Assembly (NCBI GenBank): GCA_024230315.1
Contig: JAAERO010000184.1
Span: 1 to 34,399, forward strand
Length of the DNA: 34,399 nt
Direction of reading: 5' to 3'
Source of the DNA: Hyphomicrobium sp.
GTDB lineage: Bacteria > Pseudomonadota > Alphaproteobacteria > Rhizobiales > Hyphomicrobiaceae
Shown here: positions 17,945 to 26,834 of the stretch, piece by piece
How positions within the stretch are numbered: the stretch's first letter is position 1
Layout of the letters: every line of letters starts with the position of its first letter
Notes under the pieces: model-generated
What the model was told of the DNA's origin: nothing
Seen by the model: the letters and a program-made list of their open reading frames with translations, nothing else
Databases searched by the model: none
Made by a program: the position numbers and the translations under genes

Positions 17945-19297
17945 ATGTTCATTGGACCACCAACAAGCGGTCAGCGCTGGACAGCGGGTAAGGCCGCGCT
18001 TGGGGCCTGGGCCAATGCCACTTTGTTGAGCGCGCGGCGGCGGCTGGCGGCCCGGTCGATGCCATTGGCCACCGCGGTTGCCATCCTCGCTGTGCTCGTC
18101 GTCCTTGGCCAGCTCGGCGGCGTGCCCGCACTCGCAGGCATGGTGACGTTGCTGGCTGCAGCCGCGTTCTGGCCGCGCGATGCCGCCCTCTCCGTCGATG
18201 TACTTGCCAAGGTACCGGTGCCGACAGATCAGGCGCCAGACGTCGATCGCACGGGATGGCGCGCTGTAGTCGATGCGATTCCCACTGCGGCTCTTGCGCT
18301 CGATGGCGCAGGTTGTGTCGTGCACCACAACCGTCTCATCACCGAGCTGTTTCCCGAGATCCTAGTTGGCCAGCCGATGAGTCAGTTTACGCGCAACCCA
18401 GATCTTATCGGCGCCATTGACCTGGCGTTTGCCTCCGATGATCGCGTTGAGGTGGAACTTACCGAGCGTGTCCCCGTGGAGCGGCGCGTCTGTGCGACCG
18501 TTTCGCGCGTGGTGCAGACAGCTGTGCCCTCCTCTCCGTATCTGCTCGTCACCTTCCGCGATCTCACGGAGCAGGACCGGCTAGCGCAGATGCGTGCGGA
18601 CTTCATTGCCAACGCTAGTCATGAACTGAGAACCCCGCTGGCGTCACTGCGCGGTTTCGTGGAGACGCTGCAGGGACCGGCACGCGAAGACCCAGATGCG
18701 CGCGAGCGTTTCTTATGGTTGATGGCGGGTCAGGCAGAGCGGATGACGCGGCTTATAGATGATCTGTTGTCACTGAGCCGTGTCGAGATGCGCGTTCACT
18801 TGCCGCCGCGCGGTATTGTCGAGTTGAATGAAACGGCGGCATACGTTTGCCAGTTAGTCGAGCCGCTAACCGATGTGACCAAGGTGGAGATCACCCTTGA
18901 GCGCCACGATGCTCCCGCTCGCATCCGCGGTGATCGGGAGGAAATCGTGCAGGTCATCCAGAACCTTTTGCAAAACGCCATCAAGTACGGCCGGGAAGAC
19001 GGCAAAGTTCAGGTCCGTGTTGAGCGCGATCCGTCCAAAGGCTCCTTGCCTGCAAAAGTGTGGGTGAGCGTTACAGACGATGGCCCCGGCATTGCGCCTG
19101 AGCATTTACCGCGGCTGACGGAGCGTTTTTATCGCGTCAACGTCGCGTCGAGCCGGGAGAAAGGCGGCACGGGACTGGGCCTTGCCATCGTGAAGCACAT
19201 CCTCAACCGGCACCGTGCTGAGTTGAAAATCGCTTCTAAGTTGGGGGTCGGTTCGACATTTGGCGTGAGCTTTGATGAGCTTGGGGCGGACAGTTGA
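17945..19297 (+). CDS. phoR: Phosphate regulon sensor histidine kinase PhoR
   Basis: PhoR is the membrane kinase that, with PhoU and the Pst transporter, controls PhoB phosphorylation in response to external phosphate. From ATG 17945 it has 450 residues. Two hydrophobic segments lie within about 40-75 and a PAS domain at about 101-205. The phosphoacceptor motif NASHELRTPLASLRGFVE has His226. The ATPase domain shows NLLQNAIKYG (about 340-349), DDGPGIAPEHLPRLTERFYR and GGTGLGLAIVKHI. A GTG at 17903 would add 14 residues, but that stretch overlaps the strong minus-strand ribosome binding site of the small ORF, so the ATG is preferred. It is first in a phoR-pstSCAB-phoU-phoB series and divergent from ppk2. 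pstS follows after 193 bases. Confidence 0.94.
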   Translation: MFIGPPTSGQRWTAGKAALGAWANATLLSARRRLAARSMPLATAVAILAVLVVLGQLGGVPALAGMVTLLAAAAFWPRDAALSVDVLAKVPVPTDQAPDVDRTGWRAVVDAIPTAALALDGAGCVVHHNRLITELFPEILVGQPMSQFTRNPDLIGAIDLAFASDDRVEVELTERVPVERRVCATVSRVVQTAVPSSPYLLVTFRDLTEQDRLAQMRADFIANASHELRTPLASLRGFVETLQGPAREDPDARERFLWLMAGQAERMTRLIDDLLSLSRVEMRVHLPPRGIVELNETAAYVCQLVEPLTDVTKVEITLERHDAPARIRGDREEIVQVIQNLLQNAIKYGREDGKVQVRVERDPSKGSLPAKVWVSVTDDGPGIAPEHLPRLTERFYRVNVASSREKGGTGLGLAIVKHILNRHRAELKIASKLGVGSTFGVSFDELGADS

Positions 19298-19331
19298 CCA
19301 ACTTCGGTAACAGGCGCGACGATCTTTATAT

Positions 19332-19363
19332 ATGTCATATTTATCAACGAATTAAACTGTCAT
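19332..19363 (+). promoter_or_regulatory. Possible PhoB binding region upstream of pstS
   Basis: Two matches to the Pho box half-site CTGTCAT occur in an unusually AT-rich stretch: ATGTCAT (19332-19338) and a perfect CTGTCAT (19357-19363). The spacing between their starts is 25 bases, not the 11-base step of a standard Pho box, and the partner repeats expected at 11 bases are poor. Control by PhoB is expected from the family context; the exact site is tentative. Confidence 0.4.
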
Positions 19364-19490
19364 AAAAGCATAGCGGCGCTGGTCTAGCAATGGCCCTGTC
19401 GGCGCGAAGGGCGCCGGGTGGTGGCTAACGAAATCCTATGAGGTCTACGAGCATGGCCCTCGCTATCACCTCCAAGATCGGGAGATTAGC

Positions 19491-20552
19491 GTGAGCATAA
19501 AGTTCATCGCCTACGCGGCGGCGGCCGTCGTTGGCACAATCGCGTTCGCCGGTATGGCGTCCGCGCGCGAGATCAAGATTGTTGGTTCGTCGACCGTGTT
19601 TCCCTACACGCAGGCGGTTGCAGAGGAGTTCGCCCAGAAAGGCGGTACTGCGCCCACAGTGGAGTCTACGGGTACCGGCGGCGGCATGAAGATATTCTGC
19701 CAGGGCATCGGTGAAGCCCATCCCGACATCACGGGCGCTTCGCGCGCGATGAAGCCGTCTGAGCGCGAGCTCTGCGAGAAGAACGGCGTTAAGGGCATCA
19801 CGGAGATCTTGCTCGGCTTCGACGGCCTTTCGCTCGCCAACGCCCGCAAGGGCAATAAGATCGATGTTACGAAGGAGCAGCTCTATCGGGCTCTCGCGGC
19901 AAAGGTCCCAGTTGATGGCAAGCTCGTCGCCAACCCATTCAAGAAGTGGTCAGACATCGACAAGGCGCTGCCCGACATCGCGATCGTCGTTTATGGCCCT
20001 CCCCCGACTTCGGGTACACGAGACGCTTTCGTCGAGCTGGTCTTTCACCACGTTTGCAAGAAGGGCAAGCTTCCCTTCTGGAAGGCGAAGGCTGAGGAGA
20101 TGAAGGGTGAAAAGAAGGCCTTCAAGAAAATGTACAAGGCCGACTGCACCGCGATGCGCACGGACGGCCCCTTCATCGAGGCTGGCGAGAACGACAACCT
20201 CATCGTTCAGCGTCTCGCCGCCGATCCGAACGCCGTTGGCATCTTTGGCTACTCGTTCCTGTTTGAAAACCAAGACCAGCTTCGGCCGCTTTCGATTGCC
20301 GGCGTCGAGCCTTCTATGGAGGCGATTGCTTCTGGTAAGTATGCGATCTCCCGCCCGCTCTACATCTACATCAAGAACGCACATCGCAAGGTGATCAAGG
20401 GCATGAACGACTTCATTAAGGAGTACGTCAGCGATGAAGCCATGGGCGCCGACGGGTATCTTTCCGAGCGCGGTCTCGTTGTCCTCGACGACGCCAAGCT
20501 GATGGCGACGCAAAAATCTGCACTCAACGGTGATGCGATGCCGACTAACTAA
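19491..20552 (+). CDS. pstS: Periplasmic phosphate-binding protein PstS
   Basis: PstS captures phosphate in the periplasm and delivers it to the PstCA permease. The 353-residue precursor has a clear signal peptide with predicted cleavage after ASA near residue 25. The mature protein begins with the family segment REIKIVGSSTVFPYTQAV. Phosphate-site motifs are visible in STGTGGGMKIFC (59-70) and PPTSGTRDAFVEL (about 170-182). GTG at 19491 is the start: GGGAG lies about six bases upstream, and the signal peptide begins directly there. The preceding 193 bases are AT-rich and carry possible PhoB half-sites, so this is probably the main Pho-induced start point. A long hairpin separates it from pstC, consistent with higher expression of the binding protein. 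Confidence 0.96.
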   Translation: MSIKFIAYAAAAVVGTIAFAGMASAREIKIVGSSTVFPYTQAVAEEFAQKGGTAPTVESTGTGGGMKIFCQGIGEAHPDITGASRAMKPSERELCEKNGVKGITEILLGFDGLSLANARKGNKIDVTKEQLYRALAAKVPVDGKLVANPFKKWSDIDKALPDIAIVVYGPPPTSGTRDAFVELVFHHVCKKGKLPFWKAKAEEMKGEKKAFKKMYKADCTAMRTDGPFIEAGENDNLIVQRLAADPNAVGIFGYSFLFENQDQLRPLSIAGVEPSMEAIASGKYAISRPLYIYIKNAHRKVIKGMNDFIKEYVSDEAMGADGYLSERGLVVLDDAKLMATQKSALNGDAMPTN

Positions 20553-20578
20553 GAAGGTTGGCATAGCTTAGTATTGGC

Positions 20579-20617
20579 GCGGCCGGACTTGGTAAAAAAG
20601 CTATCGGGTCCGGTCGC
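20579..20617 (+). terminator. Intergenic hairpin between pstS and pstC
   Basis: GCGGCCGGAC (20579-20588) pairs with GTCCGGTCGC (20608-20617) to give 10 bp with one G-T wobble. The loop is about 19 nt and includes an A6 run. It starts 27 bases after the pstS stop. No T-tract follows, so partial termination or protection of the pstS mRNA 3' end is more likely than full termination. Confidence 0.5.
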
Positions 20618-20750
20618 CACTCTCTTAGCTTAGAAGCTCGCTGCCGAACGATTCGCATCGCCGCGTAGTCGCCGCCCCTATCAACGCTGACGCCAGCTTG
20701 CTGCTGTGATGCTGGTAAATGGCCATCAATAAGAGCATTACGCACCAGGC

Positions 20751-22130
20751 ATGTTGAGCTACCTCATTCTTGTGCTGCTACTTCTCATCCTGGCGGGATT
20801 TGCGCTGGGTCACAGAAAAGCTTTGGCAGTAGGCGCAACGAGCGATGTGCGAATGCACTCGCTGGCTGGCTATCATGGATGGTACGTCGCCGCCCTGGTG
20901 GGGATTCCATCGTTCGTCCTCGTGCTTTTGTGGCTGTTGTTTCAGGGGCCTGTCGTCGACTGGTTGCTGATTGGAAGTTTACCCAAAGAGGGCGTTGACG
21001 GTCTTGATAAAGGGCAGCTCGACCTGCTCATAAGCCAGATCAAGTCCGTTGCAGCAGGCAATATCTTCGGCGATCCCGACGCAGTCGTCTTGGAGGCCGC
21101 AGATCGCTACAATCGCTGGAACACGATCGCCGATTGGGCGCTGTTCGTTCTTGCCGTTGCCGTCGCGCTTGCAGGGATCGCGCTAGCTCAGCAGCGGATC
21201 TCGGCGCGTTTCCGGGCGCGTAACACTGTCGAGCTGGTGATGAGCGGTCTAATGATCGCGTGCTCGTTGATTGCCATTCTAACAACGTTCGGCATCGTGG
21301 CGTCGCTCCTCTATGAATCGCTGCGGTTCTTCGACAAAGTTTCGGTCGCCGAATTCTTGACCGGGTTGAATTGGGAGCCGCAGATTCCCATCCGCGAAGG
21401 GCAGGTGACAGCGGGCGGGGCCTTCGGCGCCATTCCCGTATTTGCCGGTACGCTTTTGATTGCGCTTATTGCAATGGTGGTGGCCACGCCCATTGGGCTT
21501 TTCGCAGCGGTCTACCTGACCGAGTATGCGTCATCCAAGTTTCGTTCGGTGATCAAGCCCCTTCTGGAGATACTTGCCGGTATTCCGACGGTTGTTTACG
21601 GCTTCTTTGCCGTGCTGACCGTCGCGCCTGCGATACGCAACATCGGTCAAGCTATGGGCTTTGAAATCGCGCCGAATAGTGCATTCGCCGCAGGTGCTGT
21701 CATGGGCATCATGCTTATTCCCTTTATCTCGTCGCTATCGGACGATGCCATTGCGTCCGTACCGCAATCCATGCGCGACGGTTCTTATGCCCTAGGTGCG
21801 ACTAAGGGGGAGACTATAACCAAGGTTCTCCTTCCCTCCGCGTTGCCAGGCATCATGGGCGGTGTCCTGCTCGCGGCTAGTCGAGCCATCGGCGAAACCA
21901 TGATCGTTGTCATGGCTGCGGGCATCATCGCGTCGCTGACGTTCAACCCCTTCGAGCCGGTTACAACGGTAACCGTACAAATCATGACGCTGTTGACCGG
22001 CGACACCGAATTCGACAATCCGAAGACCCTGGCCGCATTTGCTTTAGGTTTGGTGCTCTTCTTGTCGACGCTCGTTTTGAACATCATCGCTTTGCGGATC
22101 GTACAAAAATATCGAGAACAATATGAGTGA
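20751..22130 (+). CDS. pstC: Phosphate ABC transporter permease PstC
   Basis: PstC is one of two inner-membrane permease subunits that form the phosphate channel. The 459-residue protein is longer than the roughly 300-residue E. coli type because of an N-terminal extension with about three helices and a periplasmic loop (about 1-150). The core permease domain follows, with the conserved EAA-type loop SVPQSMRDGSYALGATKGET (336-355) that contacts PstB. The last residues overlap pstA by eight bases (ATGAGTGA), so pstC and pstA are translationally coupled. The ATG start has only a weak ribosome binding site (CCAGG). It lies 198 bases after pstS, beyond the hairpin. The extended form is common in alphaproteobacteria, from memory. 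Confidence 0.95.
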   Translation: MLSYLILVLLLLILAGFALGHRKALAVGATSDVRMHSLAGYHGWYVAALVGIPSFVLVLLWLLFQGPVVDWLLIGSLPKEGVDGLDKGQLDLLISQIKSVAAGNIFGDPDAVVLEAADRYNRWNTIADWALFVLAVAVALAGIALAQQRISARFRARNTVELVMSGLMIACSLIAILTTFGIVASLLYESLRFFDKVSVAEFLTGLNWEPQIPIREGQVTAGGAFGAIPVFAGTLLIALIAMVVATPIGLFAAVYLTEYASSKFRSVIKPLLEILAGIPTVVYGFFAVLTVAPAIRNIGQAMGFEIAPNSAFAAGAVMGIMLIPFISSLSDDAIASVPQSMRDGSYALGATKGETITKVLLPSALPGIMGGVLLAASRAIGETMIVVMAAGIIASLTFNPFEPVTTVTVQIMTLLTGDTEFDNPKTLAAFALGLVLFLSTLVLNIIALRIVQKYREQYE

Positions 22131-23781
22131 TGCTATCGCTCAGGCGCCGGGCGCGCGCACGCGGGAGAATTATTGGCGTACGAACGCGGCCAAACGCCGT
22201 GTGCGCCGCCGATACGCGGCCGATCGGCGACTACAGTACTATGGGCTGGGGTCCATCGGACTGGCCATCGTATTGCTTGGGATTCTGTTTTCGTCGCTGA
22301 TCTTCTCAGGCTACGTGGCCTTCTTCACGACCAAGATCGGGTTGACGATCTATCTGGATCCCAACGTCATCGACAAAGCCAATCCCGGCGCTGCCAATTA
22401 CCGCAAGATGGCGCGCAATGCTTTTTTCACATACTTCCCGGAGGTGACGAGCCCAATGGAACGCCGGCAGCTTGGTAAGTCGCTTAGCTCCGGCGCCCCT
22501 TATGTGGTGCGTAACTACGTGATCGCTCATCCCGAAGAAATTGGTGATCTTGTCGATATCAAGGTGCCCCTATCTGATCCCTTTGATCAACTTTCCAAGG
22601 GTGTTATTCCCCGCGAAATCGACGCCTTATCGGGTGACCGCGTCGCACTCTTCAATGTTCTGAAGAGAAGGGGTGTTCTGCACGTCGAGAACGATAAGGC
22701 CTACGTAAAGGCCGATGTCTACATCAACCCAGGGGACGTGCCTGAGGGTGACGTTGAGGCGGCCGACTATCAGCGCATGGTCGATGAGGCTTTTCGTACG
22801 TTCTATATGCGTGCGCATTCTAGAGCCTACGAGGAGATCCTGTCGCAAGATGTTGCCTCTGCCGTAAAGGCGCGTGTGCTAGCCGACCCCGCTTTGGTCG
22901 GCAAAACGATCCAGGTCAATCTGCCTCTCTCTAAGCACTACGACAACCTAGCGCGCACGGGTGAAGCCAAGGTTCTCAACCCGCGTTTCTCCTCGGAAAA
23001 GGATTTGCAATGGTTCGATAGCCTGAAGAAGCGGGGACTTTTGACGACCCACTTCACGTGGGAGCTCTTCTTTAATGCGGATAGCCGCTTTCCTGAACTT
23101 GCAGGACTTTCCGGCGCGTTGACGGGCTCGTTCCTTGCGTTACTCGTGTGCTTCCTTCTCAGCTTCCCGATCGGGATCGCGACGGCTGTTTATCTGGAGG
23201 AGTTTGCGCCCAAGACCCGGTGGACTGATTTCATCGAGGTGAACATCAACAACTTGGCGGCGGTGCCCTCAGTGGTGTTCGGCCTGCTCGGTCTCGCGGT
23301 GTTTCTCAACGTATTCGGCCTTCCACGTTCCGTGCCGCTGGTCGGTGGCATGGTGCTCGCGCTCATGACGCTGCCGACGATTATCGTTGCAACGCGTGCG
23401 GCCCTGAAAGCTGTGCCGCCGTCGATCCGAGAGGGTGGCTATGGTGTCGGCGCCTCCAAGCATCAGGTTATGCTGCATCATGTGCTGCCATTGGCTTTGC
23501 CGGGCATCCTGACAGGTACCATCATCGGTTTGGCCCAGGCGCTTGGCGAGACGGCGCCGCTTTTGTTGATCGGCATGAATGCATTCATACCGAGCATCGA
23601 AAACATGGGGCTTCTGCAGCCAGCAATGGCACTTCCAACGCAAATCTTTTCGTGGGCCGACAGTCCGGAAAGAGGCTTCGTTAGCCGCACGTCCGCAGCG
23701 ATCCTTATCCTGTTGAGCTTCTTGATCATTATGAACGCGATTGCGGTCTACCTTCGTCAGCGGGTGGAGCGTAAATGGTGA
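22123..23781 (+). CDS. pstA: Phosphate ABC transporter permease PstA with DUF3333-type N-terminus
   Basis: PstA is the second permease subunit of the phosphate importer. At 552 residues it is nearly twice the E. coli length. Residues 1-35 are basic and arginine-rich, one helix follows (about 42-68), then a large hydrophilic region (about 70-315) matching the DUF3333 extension found in many alphaproteobacterial PstA proteins, probably periplasmic. The permease core begins near residue 325. It carries the EAA-type loop AVPPSIREGGYGVGASKH (430-447) for contact with PstB, then TGTIIGLAQALGETAPLLLI. The start overlaps the end of pstC. pstB follows after 27 bases. The function of the extra domain is not known to me. 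Confidence 0.94.
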   Translation: MSDAIAQAPGARTRENYWRTNAAKRRVRRRYAADRRLQYYGLGSIGLAIVLLGILFSSLIFSGYVAFFTTKIGLTIYLDPNVIDKANPGAANYRKMARNAFFTYFPEVTSPMERRQLGKSLSSGAPYVVRNYVIAHPEEIGDLVDIKVPLSDPFDQLSKGVIPREIDALSGDRVALFNVLKRRGVLHVENDKAYVKADVYINPGDVPEGDVEAADYQRMVDEAFRTFYMRAHSRAYEEILSQDVASAVKARVLADPALVGKTIQVNLPLSKHYDNLARTGEAKVLNPRFSSEKDLQWFDSLKKRGLLTTHFTWELFFNADSRFPELAGLSGALTGSFLALLVCFLLSFPIGIATAVYLEEFAPKTRWTDFIEVNINNLAAVPSVVFGLLGLAVFLNVFGLPRSVPLVGGMVLALMTLPTIIVATRAALKAVPPSIREGGYGVGASKHQVMLHHVLPLALPGILTGTIIGLAQALGETAPLLLIGMNAFIPSIENMGLLQPAMALPTQIFSWADSPERGFVSRTSAAILILLSFLIIMNAIAVYLRQRVERKW

Positions 23782-23808
23782 CGCTGCGCGGCAGATGGAG
23801 CCCCTGCT

Positions 23809-24639
23809 ATGAATGACCAGTCGAAGGCTTTCACAATGGAAATGGATAAATCCGGATCGGTAGCAAGCGATACGGTGATGAATCCTCACAAAGTGACAAG
23901 CCGAAAGGTGTCGGTCTTCTATGGTCTGAAGCAGGCGCTGTTCGATATCGATCTGGACATTCCCGATAGGGCCGTTATGGCGCTCATCGGGCCGTCGGGC
24001 TGTGGCAAGTCGACTTTCTTACGCTGCCTCAATCGCATGAATGATACGATTCCCGATTGCCGCGTCACCGGTGAGATAAAAGTTGACGGTCGGGATGTTC
24101 ACGATCCTGACCTCGATGTTGTCGAGCTGCGAGGTCGTGTGGGGATGGTATTTCAAAAGCCCAACCCATTTCCGAAATCTATCTTCGAGAATATCGCCTA
24201 TGGCCCACGTATCCACGGACTAGCGCGTTCAAAAAGCGATCTGGAAGAGATCGTGATTTCGAGCCTGGAAAAGGCGGGACTGCTTTCAGAGGTAAAGGAT
24301 CGCATTCATGAGCCCGGCACGGGTCTTTCAGGCGGCCAGCAGCAGCGTCTCTGCATCGCTCGTGCGATCGCCGTCAATCCCGAGCTAATCTTGATGGACG
24401 AGCCGTGCTCCGCCCTCGATCCTATAGCCACCGCTAAAGTCGAGGAGCTGATTGACGAGTTGAAGAAAAACTACTGCATCGTCATTGTCACGCACTCCAT
24501 GCAGCAAGCGGCTCGCGTTTCTCAGCGCACGGCGTTCTTTCATCTCGGCATTCTCGTCGAGGAAGGCTCAACCGCCGATATTTTCACAAACCCGACAGAC
24601 AAGCGGACACAGGACTACATCACGGGACGATTCGGCTAA
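23809..24639 (+). CDS. pstB: Phosphate ABC transporter ATP-binding protein PstB
   Basis: PstB hydrolyses ATP to drive phosphate import and, with PhoU, takes part in signalling to PhoR. The 276-residue protein has Walker A GPSGCGKS (61-68), the ABC signature LSGGQQQR (173-180) and Walker B LILMDEP with Asp197 and Glu198. The family features [13 protein letters not shown] and [16 protein letters not shown] are intact. The first 25 or so residues are a variable hydrophilic extension. The ATG at 23809 follows GGAG at about eight bases; an in-frame ATG ten codons on is a weaker alternative. It is co-transcribed by position with pstA (27-base gap) and phoU (47-base gap). Confidence 0.97.
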   Translation: MNDQSKAFTMEMDKSGSVASDTVMNPHKVTSRKVSVFYGLKQALFDIDLDIPDRAVMALIGPSGCGKSTFLRCLNRMNDTIPDCRVTGEIKVDGRDVHDPDLDVVELRGRVGMVFQKPNPFPKSIFENIAYGPRIHGLARSKSDLEEIVISSLEKAGLLSEVKDRIHEPGTGLSGGQQQRLCIARAIAVNPELILMDEPCSALDPIATAKVEELIDELKKNYCIVIVTHSMQQAARVSQRTAFFHLGILVEEGSTADIFTNPTDKRTQDYITGRFG

Positions 24640-24686
24640 TGAGATTCTCATCCCCATTTGCCAATTCGTGAGGTCAAGGAGAGCCA

Positions 24687-25397
24687 ATGAACGAGCACAC
24701 AGTAAAATCCTACGAGGAAGAGCTTGGGTTGCTCGACAGGAAGATCGCGCAGATGGGCGGTCTCGCGGAGCAGTTGCTAGGGCGCTCCTTGGAGGCGCTC
24801 GAGCGGCGTGATCCCAAGCTCGCCGAGGACGTTGTTAGGTCGGATCGCGCGATCGACGATTTGGAGCGCGAGGTGGAAGAGCAGGTCATCTCGATGGTGG
24901 CGCGCCGTCAGCCGATGGCGAACGATCTTCGCCATATCGTTGGTGCGCTGCGCATCACCACCGATCTTGAGCGCATAGGCGATCTCGCCAAGAACATCGC
25001 CAAGCGTTCGCTTGCGATCGCTGATGAAGTGCACCCCAGGCCATTGATGACGGGGATCCGCCATATGGCGGAGCTTGCGCTGCATCAGCTCAAGGAGGTG
25101 CTCGACGCCTATAGCGAGCGCGACGCGGAGAAGGCCCTCTCGGTCTGGAGCAATGACACACAAATCGACGCCATGTACAATTCTCTGTTCCGCGAACTCT
25201 TGACTTACATGATGGAGGACCCGCGCAATATCGGCATATCAACGCATCTGTTGTTCGGCGCCAAGAACATCGAACGGGTCGGCGACCACACCACCAATAT
25301 CGCTGAGACCATCCACTACCTCGTGCGCGGTTTCAATATCACCGACGACCGCCCGAAAGACGATCAAACTAGCTCCACACTTATTTCTGGCAGCTGA
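24687..25397 (+). CDS. phoU: Phosphate transport regulator PhoU
   Basis: PhoU links the Pst transporter to PhoR and represses the Pho response when phosphate is plentiful. The 236-residue product has the expected two tandem three-helix PhoU repeats (about 10-105 and 115-215). The metal-site motifs are visible: DLERIGDLAKNIAKR in the first repeat and NIERVGDHTTNIAE in the second. The ATG follows AAGGAGAG by about five bases, an excellent ribosome binding site. It sits between pstB and phoB in the usual order for the class. No truncation or odd residue is seen. Confidence 0.97.
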   Translation: MNEHTVKSYEEELGLLDRKIAQMGGLAEQLLGRSLEALERRDPKLAEDVVRSDRAIDDLEREVEEQVISMVARRQPMANDLRHIVGALRITTDLERIGDLAKNIAKRSLAIADEVHPRPLMTGIRHMAELALHQLKEVLDAYSERDAEKALSVWSNDTQIDAMYNSLFRELLTYMMEDPRNIGISTHLLFGAKNIERVGDHTTNIAETIHYLVRGFNITDDRPKDDQTSSTLISGS

Positions 25398-25423
25398 TCA
25401 CACAAGGAGGATTGGCAATCGGT

Positions 25424-26119
25424 ATGTCTGCCAAGGTACTGGTCGTCGAGGATGAAGCGCCACTCGCGGAAATACTCCGCTACAATCTGGAGTCAGAGGG
25501 GTTTCGTGTTGCGCACGCCGAGTCGGGCGAGGAAGCTCTCATCCTGCTGGATGAGGAGCGTCCCGATCTCGTGGTACTCGATTGGATGCTGCCTGGCGTG
25601 TCGGGTATCGAGCTGTGCCGACGTCTGCGCTCCATGACGAATTCGCGCAGTATTCCAATCATCATGCTGACGGCGCGCGGAGAGGAGAGCGACCGCATAC
25701 GCGGCCTGTCCACGGGCGCTGACGACTACGTTACCAAGCCGTTTTCGCTGCCCGAACTGATGGCGCGCGTGAAGGCAATCTTGCGGAGAACCGCGCCCCG
25801 ACGCATGGCCGATGTTCTTAAGATCGGCGATGTCGAGCTCGATCGCGCGGCCCACAAGGTTAGCCGCGGTCTGCGGCAGGTGCGCCTCGGCCCCACCGAG
25901 TTCCGTCTTCTGGAATTTCTCATGGAAAGCTCCGGTCGCGTGCTGTCGCGCGCGCAGCTCCTCGACGGGGTGTGGGGGCGTGATGCTTTTGTCGACGAGC
26001 GCACGGTCGATGTGCACATCGGCCGCCTGCGCAAGGCGCTGATTCGCGGCAACGAGCATGATCCCATCCGCACCGTGCGCAGCGCTGGCTATGTGTTTAG
26101 TGGCTCGACCGACGACTGA
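25424..26119 (+). CDS. phoB: Phosphate regulon response regulator PhoB
   Basis: PhoB, when phosphorylated by PhoR, binds Pho boxes and activates phosphate-starvation genes. The 231-residue protein has an OmpR-type layout: a receiver domain (about 1-120) with phosphoacceptor Asp53 and the conserved TKPFSLPEL, then a winged-helix domain (about 135-228) with RVLSRAQLLDGVWG and the C-terminal RTVRSAGYVF. The ATG at 25424 gives the normal MSAKVLVVEDE start. AAGGAGG lies 13 bases upstream, a long spacing. A TTG at 25412 is only one base after it, too close. It is the last gene of the phosphate block and ends 83 bases before a strong terminator. Confidence 0.96.
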   Translation: MSAKVLVVEDEAPLAEILRYNLESEGFRVAHAESGEEALILLDEERPDLVVLDWMLPGVSGIELCRRLRSMTNSRSIPIIMLTARGEESDRIRGLSTGADDYVTKPFSLPELMARVKAILRRTAPRRMADVLKIGDVELDRAAHKVSRGLRQVRLGPTEFRLLEFLMESSGRVLSRAQLLDGVWGRDAFVDERTVDVHIGRLRKALIRGNEHDPIRTVRSAGYVFSGSTDD

Positions 26120-26202
26120 CCTTTGCCCTCTTCTCCACCTTCGGCCTCAGCGAAACGGGATTTATTCGGGGAGTGCCGTCGTCTCTGCCCTTATAAAAAA
26201 GA

Positions 26203-26235
26203 AAGACCGGACTCCTCAAAGAGGCGTCCGGTCTT
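26203..26235. terminator. Strong terminator between convergent phoB and gcrA
   Basis: AAGACCGGAC (26203-26212) pairs perfectly with GTCCGGTCTT (26226-26235). Inside it CCTC pairs with GAGG around an AAA loop after a single mismatch, giving a stem of about 15 positions. On the minus strand it is followed by a T-rich run (complement of 26194-26202), a classical intrinsic terminator for gcrA. On the plus strand the T-tract is weak, but the stem probably also ends the pst-pho transcript. Confidence 0.8.
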
Positions 26236-26282
26236 CTCCCCCGCTGCCGTTGTCGTTCCCGACACGGCCAACTTTTAATCTA

Positions 26283-26834
26283 TCAGGACTGTGCAGGCTC
26301 CTTGCTCTCAGCGACCGGCGCGAGTGCGGCTTGCGCCGGCTCGGCAACCGAGCGGTCGCGACGCCGCGTTTGTGGCGGCTGAAACGCCCGGCGCGCGTGG
26401 AATTCGCAGTAGGGCAGGCCTGGAACTTTGTTTTTGCCGCAGAAGTGGAATTCGGTGTGCTGCGGGTCGCCGATCGGCCAGCGGCACGTGACCTCGGTCA
26501 GCGTTTGGATGGATTTGCGCTCCGCAACCGGGATGACCAATTCTTCCGTCGGTGGCAAATAGACGTTGGTCTCTGCGTTGTAGAGCGCGCGTAGAGCTGG
26601 ATTTCCGATTGTCGCATAACGCGACTTTGCCAAGCGTTTGGAGGCCATGCGCTGGCGCGGGCGGTGGCTTTTCATGCGAGAAGTCGTGGCGCGACCAGAA
26701 AGGCCAAGTCTGTGCACTTTGCCAATCACCGCGTTGCGGCTGACACTGCCAAGGCGTCCAGCAATTTGGCTTGCGCTCAAGCCCTCGACCCAGAGCTTCT
26801 TCAGAAGGTCCACTCGATCATCCGTCCACGCCAT
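26283..26834 (-). CDS. gcrA: Cell-cycle regulator GcrA
   Basis: GcrA is an alphaproteobacterial transcription factor that binds sigma-70 RNA polymerase and acts at promoters carrying CcrM-methylated GANTC sites. The 183-residue protein has the diagnostic N-terminal helix-turn-helix MAWTDDRVDLLKKLW ... SRNAVIGKVHRLGL (1-45). A basic linker (about 48-72) follows. The conserved C-terminal cysteine region has Cys117 (TCRWPIGDP), Cys132 (FHFCG) and Cys143 (PYCEFHARRAF). A Glu/Ala/Pro-rich tail follows. AGGA lies eight bases before the ATG. It is divergent from argD across a 626-base gap and convergent with phoB. No missing motif is seen. Confidence 0.96.
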   Translation of the reverse strand: MAWTDDRVDLLKKLWVEGLSASQIAGRLGSVSRNAVIGKVHRLGLSGRATTSRMKSHRPRQRMASKRLAKSRYATIGNPALRALYNAETNVYLPPTEELVIPVAERKSIQTLTEVTCRWPIGDPQHTEFHFCGKNKVPGLPYCEFHARRAFQPPQTRRRDRSVAEPAQAALAPVAESKEPAQS

